The position numbers and the translations under genes were made by a program. The notes beneath the pieces are model-generated. The model had not been told where the DNA came from. It saw only the letters and a program-made list of their open reading frames with translations, and did no database searches. From positions 140,178 through 204,177 of the forward strand of contig NZ_HE978542.1 in NCBI RefSeq assembly GCF_000311785.1: a stretch of DNA of 64,000 nt. Direction: 5' to 3'. Origin of the DNA: Brevibacillus massiliensis. GTDB lineage: Bacteria; Bacillota; Bacilli; Brevibacillales; Brevibacillaceae. Every line of letters starts with the position of its first letter. The stretch's first letter is position 1. This document shows, piece by piece, positions 1 through 7,261 of the stretch.

Positions 1-82
1 AGTCTAAAGGCCGGGGTTTTTCTTACTGTCTACAAAATGGGGTCTTGACCAGTCCAGATGCAGGGTTGTACTCATAGATGCC

Positions 83-562
83 CTAGTCACGATCACGCTG
101 CAGGATCATAAACGTCCCCGTCGCGTGGACGATCAACTGCTCCTGATCGTCGAATACCTTTCCCTCGCAGATGACAAGTGTCCGGCCGCGATGAATGATC
201 GTCGCTTCCGAACGGAGCGCCTTTCCCTTGCCTGGGCGTATGTAGTTTACCTTCAATTCAGTCGTGACCGCATATTCCCCCTGCGGCAGCGAGAGATTGA
301 CCAGAGATCCGATTGTACAGTCGACGAGGGTCGCGGAAATCCCGCCATGGACGATTCCCAATTCATTCAACATGTAGGGTGTGATCGGAACGATAAACTG
401 GTATGTCCGCTCGTCCACAAACCTGCCGTCAAGACCGAGAAATCCCGACGGATACGCCCTGCCCGATTCGCGTCTTTGCCGGATGGCCTGCATCGCAAGC
501 CGCAGAATCTCTTGCTCCTCTTCCGTGCTGTTGGTTAAAATCTCTTGCAAATCCGCTAACAC
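83..562 (-). CDS. PaaI-type hotdog-fold thioesterase
   Basis: Small hotdog-fold acyl-CoA thioesterase of about 159 aa, probably hydrolysing aryl- or acyl-CoA esters in the cytoplasm. The core GIVHGGISATLVDCTIG is the PaaI-family segment that carries the active site, followed by the strand TTELKVNYIRPG. The longest frame starts at an ATG at 577, but no ribosome binding site precedes it. A GGAGG lies inside that extension, 8 bases before an in-frame GTG at 562, so I prefer the GTG. The gene follows the Crp/Fnr-type regulator by a short gap and probably shares its transcript. The true substrate cannot be read from sequence. Confidence 0.85.
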   Translation of the reverse strand: MLADLQEILTNSTEEEQEILRLAMQAIRQRRESGRAYPSGFLGLDGRFVDERTYQFIVPITPYMLNELGIVHGGISATLVDCTIGSLVNLSLPQGEYAVTTELKVNYIRPGKGKALRSEATIIHRGRTLVICEGKVFDDQEQLIVHATGTFMILQRDRD

Positions 563-601
563 TTTTGTTTCCTCCATTCGTTATCCATTTGCAGCATGCA
601 C

Positions 602-1135
602 TTAGCGTTTTTGCCGCATCAGCCGATTGACCGTCTCGCGGCGAACCCCAATCAATTGGCCGATCTCCTCCTGCGTCAGCAGCTGGTTGATCGACATTCC
701 CTGGAAATACTGGTCAAACCACTGCTGCAGCAGGTCCAGCCGCTTCTTGGGCGACGGAGGGGTCAATTGGTCGATCCGCCGCTGCATCATCCTCAATTTT
801 CCCTGCAGCGACAAGGCCACTTCCCGATAGCGTTCCGGATGTTCGGCCAGTTCCTGGTACCATGCTTCTGCGGGAATGACTTCTACTTCTGTCGTCATCA
901 AAGCGACAGCCGTACCGTGATACTCCTTGGGCGTAATCAGTGAATGGTGGGGAATCAACTCACCGGGAAGCAGCAGATTAAAGAGAAAGGGCATTCCGTC
1001 TTCCTGAAGCCGAACCACTTTCAATAGGCCGCTCTTCACCTCGTACAGCGGGCCGTTTTCCCCCTGACGAAACAGTACCTCACCTTTATGCAAAATCACT
1101 TGATCCACCTCTTTGCCAGACGTAACGATTCGCAT
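602..1135 (-). CDS. Crp/Fnr-family transcriptional regulator
   Basis: Cyclic-nucleotide-binding-like beta-roll (residues about 12-115) followed by a winged helix-turn-helix of Crp type near the C terminus (LLTQEEIGQLIGVRRETVNR, residues about 152-172). At 177 aa it is shorter than the usual 220-230 aa, but both modules seem present. I see no N-terminal cysteine cluster, so it is not an Fe-S Fnr-type oxygen sensor. It lies directly upstream of the thioesterase in the same direction, which suggests that gene is part of its operon. Ligand and targets are unknown. Confidence 0.85.
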   Translation of the reverse strand: MRIVTSGKEVDQVILHKGEVLFRQGENGPLYEVKSGLLKVVRLQEDGMPFLFNLLLPGELIPHHSLITPKEYHGTAVALMTTEVEVIPAEAWYQELAEHPERYREVALSLQGKLRMMQRRIDQLTPPSPKKRLDLLQQWFDQYFQGMSINQLLTQEEIGQLIGVRRETVNRLMRQKR

Positions 1136-1275
1136 GACAGGACTGCCCTGTGTTCCATAGTATCAAATATCGTGAGGTTGCAACAATGGAAACGGCACAG
1201 ACTCGATCACGTCAGGCTGTCTCATCCGCTGCAGCCAAGGGGCGAAAGCGGCGCATACCCTCTCTCCATTCGCTG

Positions 1276-1324
1276 AAAAAACAGCAACCGGGCCCCTCCA
1301 TCGAGACGGCCCGGTCTGTTTTTA
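1276..1324 (-). terminator. Intrinsic terminator after signal peptidase gene
   Basis: Reading the minus strand, the stem AGACCGGGCC / GGCCCGGTTGCT is flanked by A and T runs and ends in TTTTTT, right after the lepB stop codon. Confidence 0.75.
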
Positions 1325-1846
1325 CTACTGCAGCATTTCCATTTCGCTAAAGGGATAGTAGCGGAACACAGCCTTGCCGATAATCTCGCTCTCATCGACA
1401 AACGGTGTCGGCCACAGATGGGAATCGTAACTGTTGTTCCGGTTGTCCCCCAAGAAGAAAAATTTCCCTTCCGGCACCGTAATCGGGCCGTAATCATAGT
1501 TCATCGGTTCTTCAATGTAGGGCTCGTCTATTTTCTCGCCATTGCGGTAGAGCGCGCCGTCGCGAATTTCTATCGTGTCCCCTCCCACGCCGATCAGGCG
1601 CTTGATCAATCGATCGTATTCGCTTTTAAACGGCGGCTTGAAGACGACGATATCCCCGTCACGCAAATCGCTCGGGTCAATCATTTTTTCGATAAACAGC
1701 CGATCGTTAATCTGAAGTGTCGGGATCATCGAACCGGAGGGAATTTTTGCCGCCTCCCCGACAAACGAGCGGAAAGACAGGCTTAGCACGAAAGCAATCG
1801 CAATCGGCGGAATCCACTCCCCTATCACTTTCAACAGCCTTCTCAT
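1325..1846 (-). CDS. lepB: Signal peptidase I
   Basis: Type I signal peptidase, 173 aa, which removes signal peptides from exported proteins at the outer face of the membrane. One N-terminal transmembrane segment (residues about 10-28) is followed by the catalytic serine motif IPSGSM (Ser39) and the general-base lysine in RLIKRLIG (Lys82). The late motif GDNRNNSYDSH (box E) is also intact. Length fits the short Gram-positive SipS/SipT class. A strong AAGGAGGAG site sits before the ATG. It is followed by an intrinsic terminator, so it is probably monocistronic. Confidence 0.95.
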   Translation of the reverse strand: MRRLLKVIGEWIPPIAIAFVLSLSFRSFVGEAAKIPSGSMIPTLQINDRLFIEKMIDPSDLRDGDIVVFKPPFKSEYDRLIKRLIGVGGDTIEIRDGALYRNGEKIDEPYIEEPMNYDYGPITVPEGKFFFLGDNRNNSYDSHLWPTPFVDESEIIGKAVFRYYPFSEMEMLQ

Positions 1847-2037
1847 CGCACTCCTCCTTCTCTCTCTACTTTCTTTTACGAGCCAACGCAGGAAAAGATT
1901 TCAGGAAAAACAGACCATTCCCGTTCTTTTTTGTGACAACTCATAAAAAAACGGCTGGAAATATAATTTTCTTTGCGTTGCCGGGTGATGGAACGGTATT
2001 ATTAATAGTGTAGAATGTTTCGAAGGGAGCCAACAAT

Positions 2038-3714
2038 ATGACGAGACGAAGAAGTGACATGATCAAGAAAGGGATGGACCGGGCCCCGCACCGCAGTCTG
2101 CTGCGTGCTGCAGGTGTCAAAGAAGAGGATTTTGACAAACCGTTTATCGCCATCTGCAACTCATACATCGACATCATTCCAGGCCATGTTCACCTGCAGG
2201 AGTTTGGCAAGCTGGTGAAAGAAGCAGTACGGGCCGCCGGGGGCGTTCCTTTTGAATTCAATACAATCGGTGTTGACGACGGGATTGCCATGGGCCACAT
2301 CGGCATGCGCTACTCCCTGCCAAGCCGGGAAATTATCGCTGACAGCCTGGAAACGGTCGTGTCGGCACACTGGTTTGACGGTCTCATCTGTATTCCGAAC
2401 TGTGACAAAATTACGCCAGGGATGATGATGGGCGCTCTTCGGGTCAATATCCCGACAATTTTCATCACCGGCGGACCGATGGCTGCCGGAAAGACAAAAG
2501 ACGGCCGCAGCATTTCGCTTTCTTCCGTCTTTGAAGGGGTGGGCGCCCGCCAGGCCGGTCTCATCGACGACGATCAACTGAAAGAGTTGGAACAGTTCGG
2601 CTGCCCGACCTGCGGATCCTGCTCCGGCATGTTTACCGCCAACTCGATGAACTGCCTGGCCGAGGTACTGGGCCTCGCTCTTCCCGGAAACGGCACCATC
2701 CTTGCAACTTCGCCAGAGCGCAGGGAACTGGTAAAATCGACCGCGGCTTACCTCATGGAACTGATCGAGCGCGACATCAAACCTCGCGATATCATCACGC
2801 TTGAGGCGCTGGACGATGCCTTTGCCCTCGACATGGCGATGGGCGGATCCACCAACACCGTGCTTCATACGCTGGCGCTCGCCCATGAAGCGGGAGTGGA
2901 ATATCCGATCGAAAGAATCAACCAAATAGCGGAACGCATCCCGCACCTCTGCAAGCTGGCTCCGGCTTCCGACTACCACATCGAAGACTGCCACCGCGCC
3001 GGCGGCGTCTCCGCCATCCTGAAAGAGCTGTCCAAAAAGGAAGGGGCGCTGCACCTCGACCGAATTACGGTTACCGGCAAAACCCTCGGAGAAAATATCG
3101 CCGATGCGGAAATCACCGATGAAGCCGTGATCCGCCGTCTGGATAATCCGTACAGCGAACGGGGCGGTCTGGCCGTTCTGTTCGGCAACCTCGCTCCGCA
3201 GGGCTCGATCATTAAAGCAGGGGCAGTCGACGGGTCGATCAAAAAGCACGAGGGTCCGGCCATCTGCTTTGATTCACAAGAAGAAGCGCTGGCGGGCATC
3301 GCGAACGGCAAAGTAAAAGAAGGACATGTTGTCGTCATTCGTTACGAGGGGCCAAAAGGCGGTCCGGGCATGCCTGAAATGCTGGCTCCGACCTCCCAAA
3401 TTGTCGGGATGGGACTGGGAACCAAAGTTGCTCTGGTAACGGACGGACGATTCTCCGGCGCTTCCCGCGGCATCAGCGTGGGACACATCTCCCCGGAAGC
3501 GGCCGAAGGAGGTCCGCTGGCATTCGTGCAGGACGGCGATATCATCACCATCGACATCGAGGAGCGCAGCATCCATTTGAACGTGTCGGCGGACGAGCTG
3601 GAAAAACGCAAAGCAGCTTGGCAAGGTTTTGAGCCGAAAGTAAAAACCGGCTACCTGGCCCGCTATTCACAACTGGTCACCAATGCAAGCATGGGCGGCA
3701 TCATGAAGATTTAA
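2038..3714 (+). CDS. ilvD: Dihydroxy-acid dehydratase
   Basis: IlvD dehydrates 2,3-dihydroxy-3-methylbutanoate and its methylpentanoate homologue to the 2-keto acids in valine, isoleucine and leucine synthesis. The cluster cysteines lie in AICNSY (about residue 40), [10 protein letters not shown] (about 122) and [18 protein letters not shown] (about 195). The C-terminal substrate segment GRFSGASRG is also intact. At 558 aa it is full length. The start follows AAGGGAG by about 8 bases. It stands alone with its own terminator. The other ilv and leu genes are not in the window, so no operon is visible. Confidence 0.97.
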   Translation: MTRRRSDMIKKGMDRAPHRSLLRAAGVKEEDFDKPFIAICNSYIDIIPGHVHLQEFGKLVKEAVRAAGGVPFEFNTIGVDDGIAMGHIGMRYSLPSREIIADSLETVVSAHWFDGLICIPNCDKITPGMMMGALRVNIPTIFITGGPMAAGKTKDGRSISLSSVFEGVGARQAGLIDDDQLKELEQFGCPTCGSCSGMFTANSMNCLAEVLGLALPGNGTILATSPERRELVKSTAAYLMELIERDIKPRDIITLEALDDAFALDMAMGGSTNTVLHTLALAHEAGVEYPIERINQIAERIPHLCKLAPASDYHIEDCHRAGGVSAILKELSKKEGALHLDRITVTGKTLGENIADAEITDEAVIRRLDNPYSERGGLAVLFGNLAPQGSIIKAGAVDGSIKKHEGPAICFDSQEEALAGIANGKVKEGHVVVIRYEGPKGGPGMPEMLAPTSQIVGMGLGTKVALVTDGRFSGASRGISVGHISPEAAEGGPLAFVQDGDIITIDIEERSIHLNVSADELEKRKAAWQGFEPKVKTGYLARYSQLVTNASMGGIMKI

Positions 3715-3729
3715 CCCTTCGGGCAAACG

Positions 3730-3768
3730 GAAACCCCAGAGAGCGAAGCACTCTCTGGGGTTTCTCTC
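3730..3768 (+). terminator. Intrinsic terminator of ilvD
   Basis: Perfect stem AAACCCCAGAGAG / CTCTCTGGGGTTT with loop CGAAGCA, just after the ilvD stop. The symmetric A-rich and T-rich flanks could let it act on both strands, protecting ilvD from the convergent small gene. Confidence 0.85.
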
Positions 3769-3779
3769 GCGGCTATCGA

Positions 3780-3959
3780 TCAGGTCGTCATAACTCCTGT
3801 TTTTTGTATGGCATGTTCCCAACTCGGATAGTAGTAGAGGGCGTTTTTCATCAATTCCGGGTGCGACTTTTTTACATACTTTTTGCTGAGTGATTCTCCG
3901 TTGCCATGCAACCGTTTAATTTGAGCAATGACTTCCTCCGAACTCATACTCATTTCCAC
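3780..3959 (-). CDS. Small hypothetical protein with one helix-turn-helix-like repeat
   Basis: A 59-aa frame starting with GTG at 3959, with AAGGAG 9 bases upstream. Its sequence contains one copy of a pattern I recognise from tandem-repeat proteins of Gram-positive bacteria: a spacer, then SKKYVKKSHPELMKNA, then a tyrosine-rich stretch and SWEHAIQKTG. Such repeats occur many times in larger, probably DNA-binding proteins; here there is only one unit. It converges on ilvD and shares the terminator region. It may be a free-standing small protein or the leftover tail of a larger gene. No function is known to me. Confidence 0.6.
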   Translation of the reverse strand: MEMSMSSEEVIAQIKRLHGNGESLSKKYVKKSHPELMKNALYYYPSWEHAIQKTGVMTT

Positions 3960-4017
3960 TTTTCATCACTCCTTTTCGAACTTATTCTTAGTTATCTCCA
4001 GCCTCGTCATATCTAAA

Positions 4018-4062
4018 CGTGAAAAAACAACTCTTCTTTGAAAGAGGAGTTGTTTTTTCATA
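4018..4062 (-). terminator. Intrinsic terminator after the beta-propeller gene
   Basis: Stem AAAAAACAACTC / GAGTTGTTTTTT, 15 bases beyond the stop of the 4073-5701 gene. The A and T runs on both sides make it potentially bidirectional. Confidence 0.85.
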
Positions 4063-4072
4063 GAGAGGTACA

Positions 4073-5701
4073 TCAATTGTTTTTTGTCCAGATCTGCACG
4101 TTTTTCGTCTTCGCGTCCCACTCCACTTTCGCTTTTCCTTCTGTAGCGAGACTGATAAAATCGTGGGCGACAAAGGTCGTCCCCGCAATCACTCTGGGCT
4201 TATCCGACAGCGTGACCGGGCGGCCATTGATTTCAGCCGACGGGGTATCTGTCGACAGCCGGACGGTTTGCTTGTCGCGCCGCATGGTAACCACTCTGGT
4301 CCCGTCATCCCACTCTACCTTCCAGCCCATCTTCTCGAAGATGGCTTTCAGCGGAACGAATACCTTATCGCCTGCGTCAATCGGCAATCGACTGAGATAC
4401 ATGCCGCGATTGTCCAGGAAGACTTGTATTTCCTTCTTGCCCAGTGATATCAACCCAAGATCTTCCGTCAAGCAGTACATATTCCCGTTATGGCCGATCA
4501 CGATGGATGAAGAAGTAAACAGATCATTATCTCTTACCAGTACGAAGCGCTCTTTCCCGTACTTGTCAAGGGAGTACAGATTGCCCGCGGTATTGCTGAA
4601 GTAGACGTTTCCCTGCCGGTCCGAGCTTACGTCATAGAGATCCAACTGATTTTTAGGACCCGTACGGTACTCCCACTTCACACGGCCGGACTTGTCTACG
4701 TCGAGAATGCCATTCGTATCAAAATTCAGGTAGATGCCGCCCTCCCCGTCATTGGGAATGCCCAGATCATCGATTTTTTGCTGGTCGAGCCAATCATTAT
4801 TGTCTTGGACGGTGCCGTCACGGCCGTCCAGCAGCCTCGCCCCCGAAGAAGAAAGCAAGACGATCATGCCCGACTTGGCCACGTAAAAATCCTGATAGTC
4901 GTTCACCAATTTTTTCTGCCACAAGAGTTTGCCCCCGCGGTCAATTCCGTAAATATGGTGGTCCTTGGTGGTGACGTAGCTGTTTCCCTGGTTGTCTCTC
5001 CTGATCTTGAGGATGTTATTCTCCGTAATAATCGAATCGCGGTACTTGGTCAGGACGGATTTGGCGATCTGCTTGTTCGTCCACCGGATCTCCCCCGCGG
5101 GTGAAATGCCGATGATCCCGCCGTCGGTCAGCGCGGTCACACTGCCGAACTCGTCCACGTCGAAGTAGACGTCGGCGATGCTGACAAGATTGGGCACCTC
5201 CAGCTTCCACTGCTGCTTTCCTTCTCGGCTCAGAGCCACGATGCCGGGCTTGTTGGCCTGCAAGCGAGAGTCCTGCTCTCTTTCGACCCCCTCGATTAAA
5301 ACGTAAAGAACGCCGTCCTTCCCCATATACAGCTCCGGGAAACCGCGCAATCCCGTAGTTTCGAGATTGTACGTCCATTTCTCTTCGCCATTTTCAAATA
5401 TAGCGTGTACTACATTGTTTATGTCGACAAAGTACATGTCTCCAGCCTGATCGGCAACCAGGTTGGACACTTGATCCATTTCTACTCTCCACTTTATTTC
5501 GAAGTGTTCAGCTCCGCGGAGCGCCGGCTGTTTGCGCTTCACACCGTCATTTCCGGGAAGCTTGATATCCAGGGGCTGATCCTTGCCGACAGGCAGGTGA
5601 ACGCCGCCCGCTTGTGCACTTTGGTCTGCTGCGTATGTAATTCCAGGCTGTACGATGAGTAACGCCGTTGCCAGAAAGCCTATCTTCCATTTCCACAACA
5701 T
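4073..5701 (-). CDS. Exported PQQ-like beta-propeller protein with C-terminal stalk (copper amine oxidase N-like) domain
   Basis: About 542 aa. A signal peptide (residues 1-24, ending ITYAADQ) is followed by many beta-propeller blades of PQQ/WD type (repeats such as GDMYFVDINN, GVLYVLIEG, GNVYFSNTAGNLYSLDKYG). The last ~110 residues form a copper-amine-oxidase N-terminal-like stalk domain (VFVPLKAIFEKMGWKVEWD, then VVTMRRDKQTVRLS). Such proteins are anchored at or outside the cell wall, but their role is usually unknown. The ATG at 5728 has no ribosome binding site; GGGAGG upstream favours the ATG at 5701 or the TTG at 5704. It is transcribed divergently from trmB. Confidence 0.8.
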   Translation of the reverse strand: MLWKWKIGFLATALLIVQPGITYAADQSAQAGGVHLPVGKDQPLDIKLPGNDGVKRKQPALRGAEHFEIKWRVEMDQVSNLVADQAGDMYFVDINNVVHAIFENGEEKWTYNLETTGLRGFPELYMGKDGVLYVLIEGVEREQDSRLQANKPGIVALSREGKQQWKLEVPNLVSIADVYFDVDEFGSVTALTDGGIIGISPAGEIRWTNKQIAKSVLTKYRDSIITENNILKIRRDNQGNSYVTTKDHHIYGIDRGGKLLWQKKLVNDYQDFYVAKSGMIVLLSSSGARLLDGRDGTVQDNNDWLDQQKIDDLGIPNDGEGGIYLNFDTNGILDVDKSGRVKWEYRTGPKNQLDLYDVSSDRQGNVYFSNTAGNLYSLDKYGKERFVLVRDNDLFTSSSIVIGHNGNMYCLTEDLGLISLGKKEIQVFLDNRGMYLSRLPIDAGDKVFVPLKAIFEKMGWKVEWDDGTRVVTMRRDKQTVRLSTDTPSAEINGRPVTLSDKPRVIAGTTFVAHDFISLATEGKAKVEWDAKTKNVQIWTKNN

Positions 5702-5879
5702 CAACTTCCCACTGGTCCTCCCTTCCATTTTTTGTGCATGACAGCGAGATCAAGTCACTATCTTTTCTATATTACTAAAAACAGGAAAAAGATTCAATTG
5801 TGATCGAGTTGAAAAAGATGAGACTTTTGATTAAAGTAGGAATGGTATTCTCTTTTTGCTCATACACAAGGAGGTTTCT

Positions 5880-6521
5880 ATGCGTTTACGCAATATACCG
5901 GGGGCGGAAGAAGCGCTTCGCCAGTACCCCACATTCGTCGAATACCCCGCTTCTTACAAAGGCCGCTGGCATGAGCGCTTCGGCAACCGCCATCCGATTC
6001 ATCTGGAGATCGGCTGCGGAAAAGGAAGATTCATCACGACGCTTGCCGAACAAAACCCGGACATCAATTACATCGCACTGGAAGTGCAGGCAGAAGTCAT
6101 CTATCGCGCTGCCCAGCGGACAGAGCAGCGAGACATCCCTAATCTGGCGCTTGTCCAGTACAACGCCAAGATGCTCACGGATTTGTTTGCGCCGGGCGAG
6201 ATCAGCCGAATCTACCTGAACTTTAGCGATCCGTGGCCCAAGAAAAGACATGCAAAACGGCGCCTGACTGCTTCGGCTTTTCTCAGGATGTACAAACAGG
6301 TGCTTCCGGAAAACGGCGAAATTCACGTAAAGACGGACAACGAAGGCTTGTTTGAATTCTCGCTCAATCAGTTTGCGGCAGAGCGCTTCCAATTGCAAAA
6401 CATCACCTTTGATCTGCATCATTCAGAATGGGCGGCCGGAAACGTGATGACGGAGTACGAGCAGCGCTTCTCCGAACGCGGACAGCGGATTTACCGGCTG
6501 GAAGCGATTGTTCAACCATAA
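5880..6521 (+). CDS. trmB: tRNA (guanine-N7-)-methyltransferase
   Basis: TrmB makes m7G46 in tRNA variable loops, using S-adenosylmethionine. The SAM-binding loop LEIGCGKGRFI (about residue 45) and the family signature NFSDPWPKKRHAKRRL (about 120) are both intact. The C-terminal GQRIYRLE is typical. Length 213 aa matches the family. A longer frame begins at 5856, but AGGAGG at 5870-5875 fixes the ATG at 5880. No partner genes are adjacent; the divergent neighbour is the beta-propeller protein. Confidence 0.96.
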   Translation: MRLRNIPGAEEALRQYPTFVEYPASYKGRWHERFGNRHPIHLEIGCGKGRFITTLAEQNPDINYIALEVQAEVIYRAAQRTEQRDIPNLALVQYNAKMLTDLFAPGEISRIYLNFSDPWPKKRHAKRRLTASAFLRMYKQVLPENGEIHVKTDNEGLFEFSLNQFAAERFQLQNITFDLHHSEWAAGNVMTEYEQRFSERGQRIYRLEAIVQP

Positions 6522-6605
6522 TCTGCCTCGATCAGACAAGCCGAGCCAGGCAGAACAGATCGTGTGATGCCACATCTGAAATCCCCGATCTCCCGGTAAA
6601 AATAT

Positions 6606-6648
6606 TGAGGCGGCTGCACCCTGCCGAAGCAGGGAAGCAGCCGCTCAT
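6606..6648 (-). terminator. Intrinsic terminator, minus strand
   Basis: GCGGCTGC and GCAGCCGC enclose a second stem CCCTGC / GCAGGG. On the minus strand it is followed by a T-rich tract (TATTTTT), so it probably ends the 6720-7052 gene and also separates it from convergent trmB. Confidence 0.7.
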
Positions 6649-6719
6649 CATCGTATGATCCCATGCATCACCGCCTGTTTGAGGACTGATCTTTTCTTCT
6701 CCAGGCTTTCTGTCATGGG

Positions 6720-7052
6720 TTATTCTTCCAATTGGCTCAACTTCTCTTCCGCGTACCAGTTATCTAAAACTTTTCCCTGCAGAACTTTCCCCTCGATAAA
6801 CTCTACCTGCCGTTCGGTGAATTGCGACTTCCAGTCGATTTCCAATTCTTTCGCCAGCTTTACAACCGTGAGCAGTTCAGACCAGGCGACATAACGCTTA
6901 TACCAGAAAAACTGGGGCTGTTCGTTCATGTAGGGGTACAGGTCATCAAAATCAGTGTGTTTACAGTCAAGGGCGCGTTCAAACAAAACTTTGGCTTGTT
7001 GTAGTTTTTCCTCAAAAAACAGTTCCAGTGATTGCCGTTCAACGTTTGTCAT
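6720..7052 (-). CDS. Conserved hypothetical acidic protein
   Basis: 110 aa, soluble, rich in Glu, Trp and Tyr, apparently all helical (LELFFEEKLQQAKVLFERAL, then ELLTVVKLAKELEIDW). I do not recognise the family. The ATG at 7052 lies about 9 bases after AGGAGGGG, a strong ribosome binding site that supports real translation; a TTG at 7055 in the same frame is less likely. It converges on trmB and has its own hairpin terminator. No signal peptide, membrane segment or metal-binding motif is visible. Confidence 0.65.
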   Translation of the reverse strand: MTNVERQSLELFFEEKLQQAKVLFERALDCKHTDFDDLYPYMNEQPQFFWYKRYVAWSELLTVVKLAKELEIDWKSQFTERQVEFIEGKVLQGKVLDNWYAEEKLSQLEE

Positions 7053-7197
7053 CAATTATCCCCTCCTGTTCCTCATGGAACCAACCGGCCCCAGCATCAA
7101 ATGAAATATCGGTCTTACCGTTCATTGTAACACGCCAGCCGCGGCTGTGGAAATAGTCCAACAATTGACAAAGCAAAAATTCCTGGGACAGCGAGAT

Positions 7198-7232
7198 TAA
7201 AATCGATCGCCACCGCACGGGGCGATGACGAT
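7198..7232 (-). terminator. Probable terminator of the class A PBP gene
   Basis: On the minus strand, CGATCGTCATCGCC pairs imperfectly with GGTGGCGATCG across CCGTGC, followed by ATTTTA. It lies about 30 bases after the PBP stop. The remaining bases up to 7052 show nothing clear. Confidence 0.5.
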
Positions 7233-7261
7233 CGACATGGCATCAATTCCAAGGATCAGCG

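Noticed and set aside
1-82. Possible terminator or gene end at the start of the window
   Set aside because: Only a short G-rich/T-rich stretch is seen (GGCCGGGGTTTTTC); too little sequence to decide.
2161-3249. 362-aa minus-strand open frame inside ilvD
   Set aside because: Antisense shadow of ilvD; composition is rich in Arg, His and Gly as expected for a shadow and nothing matches a family.
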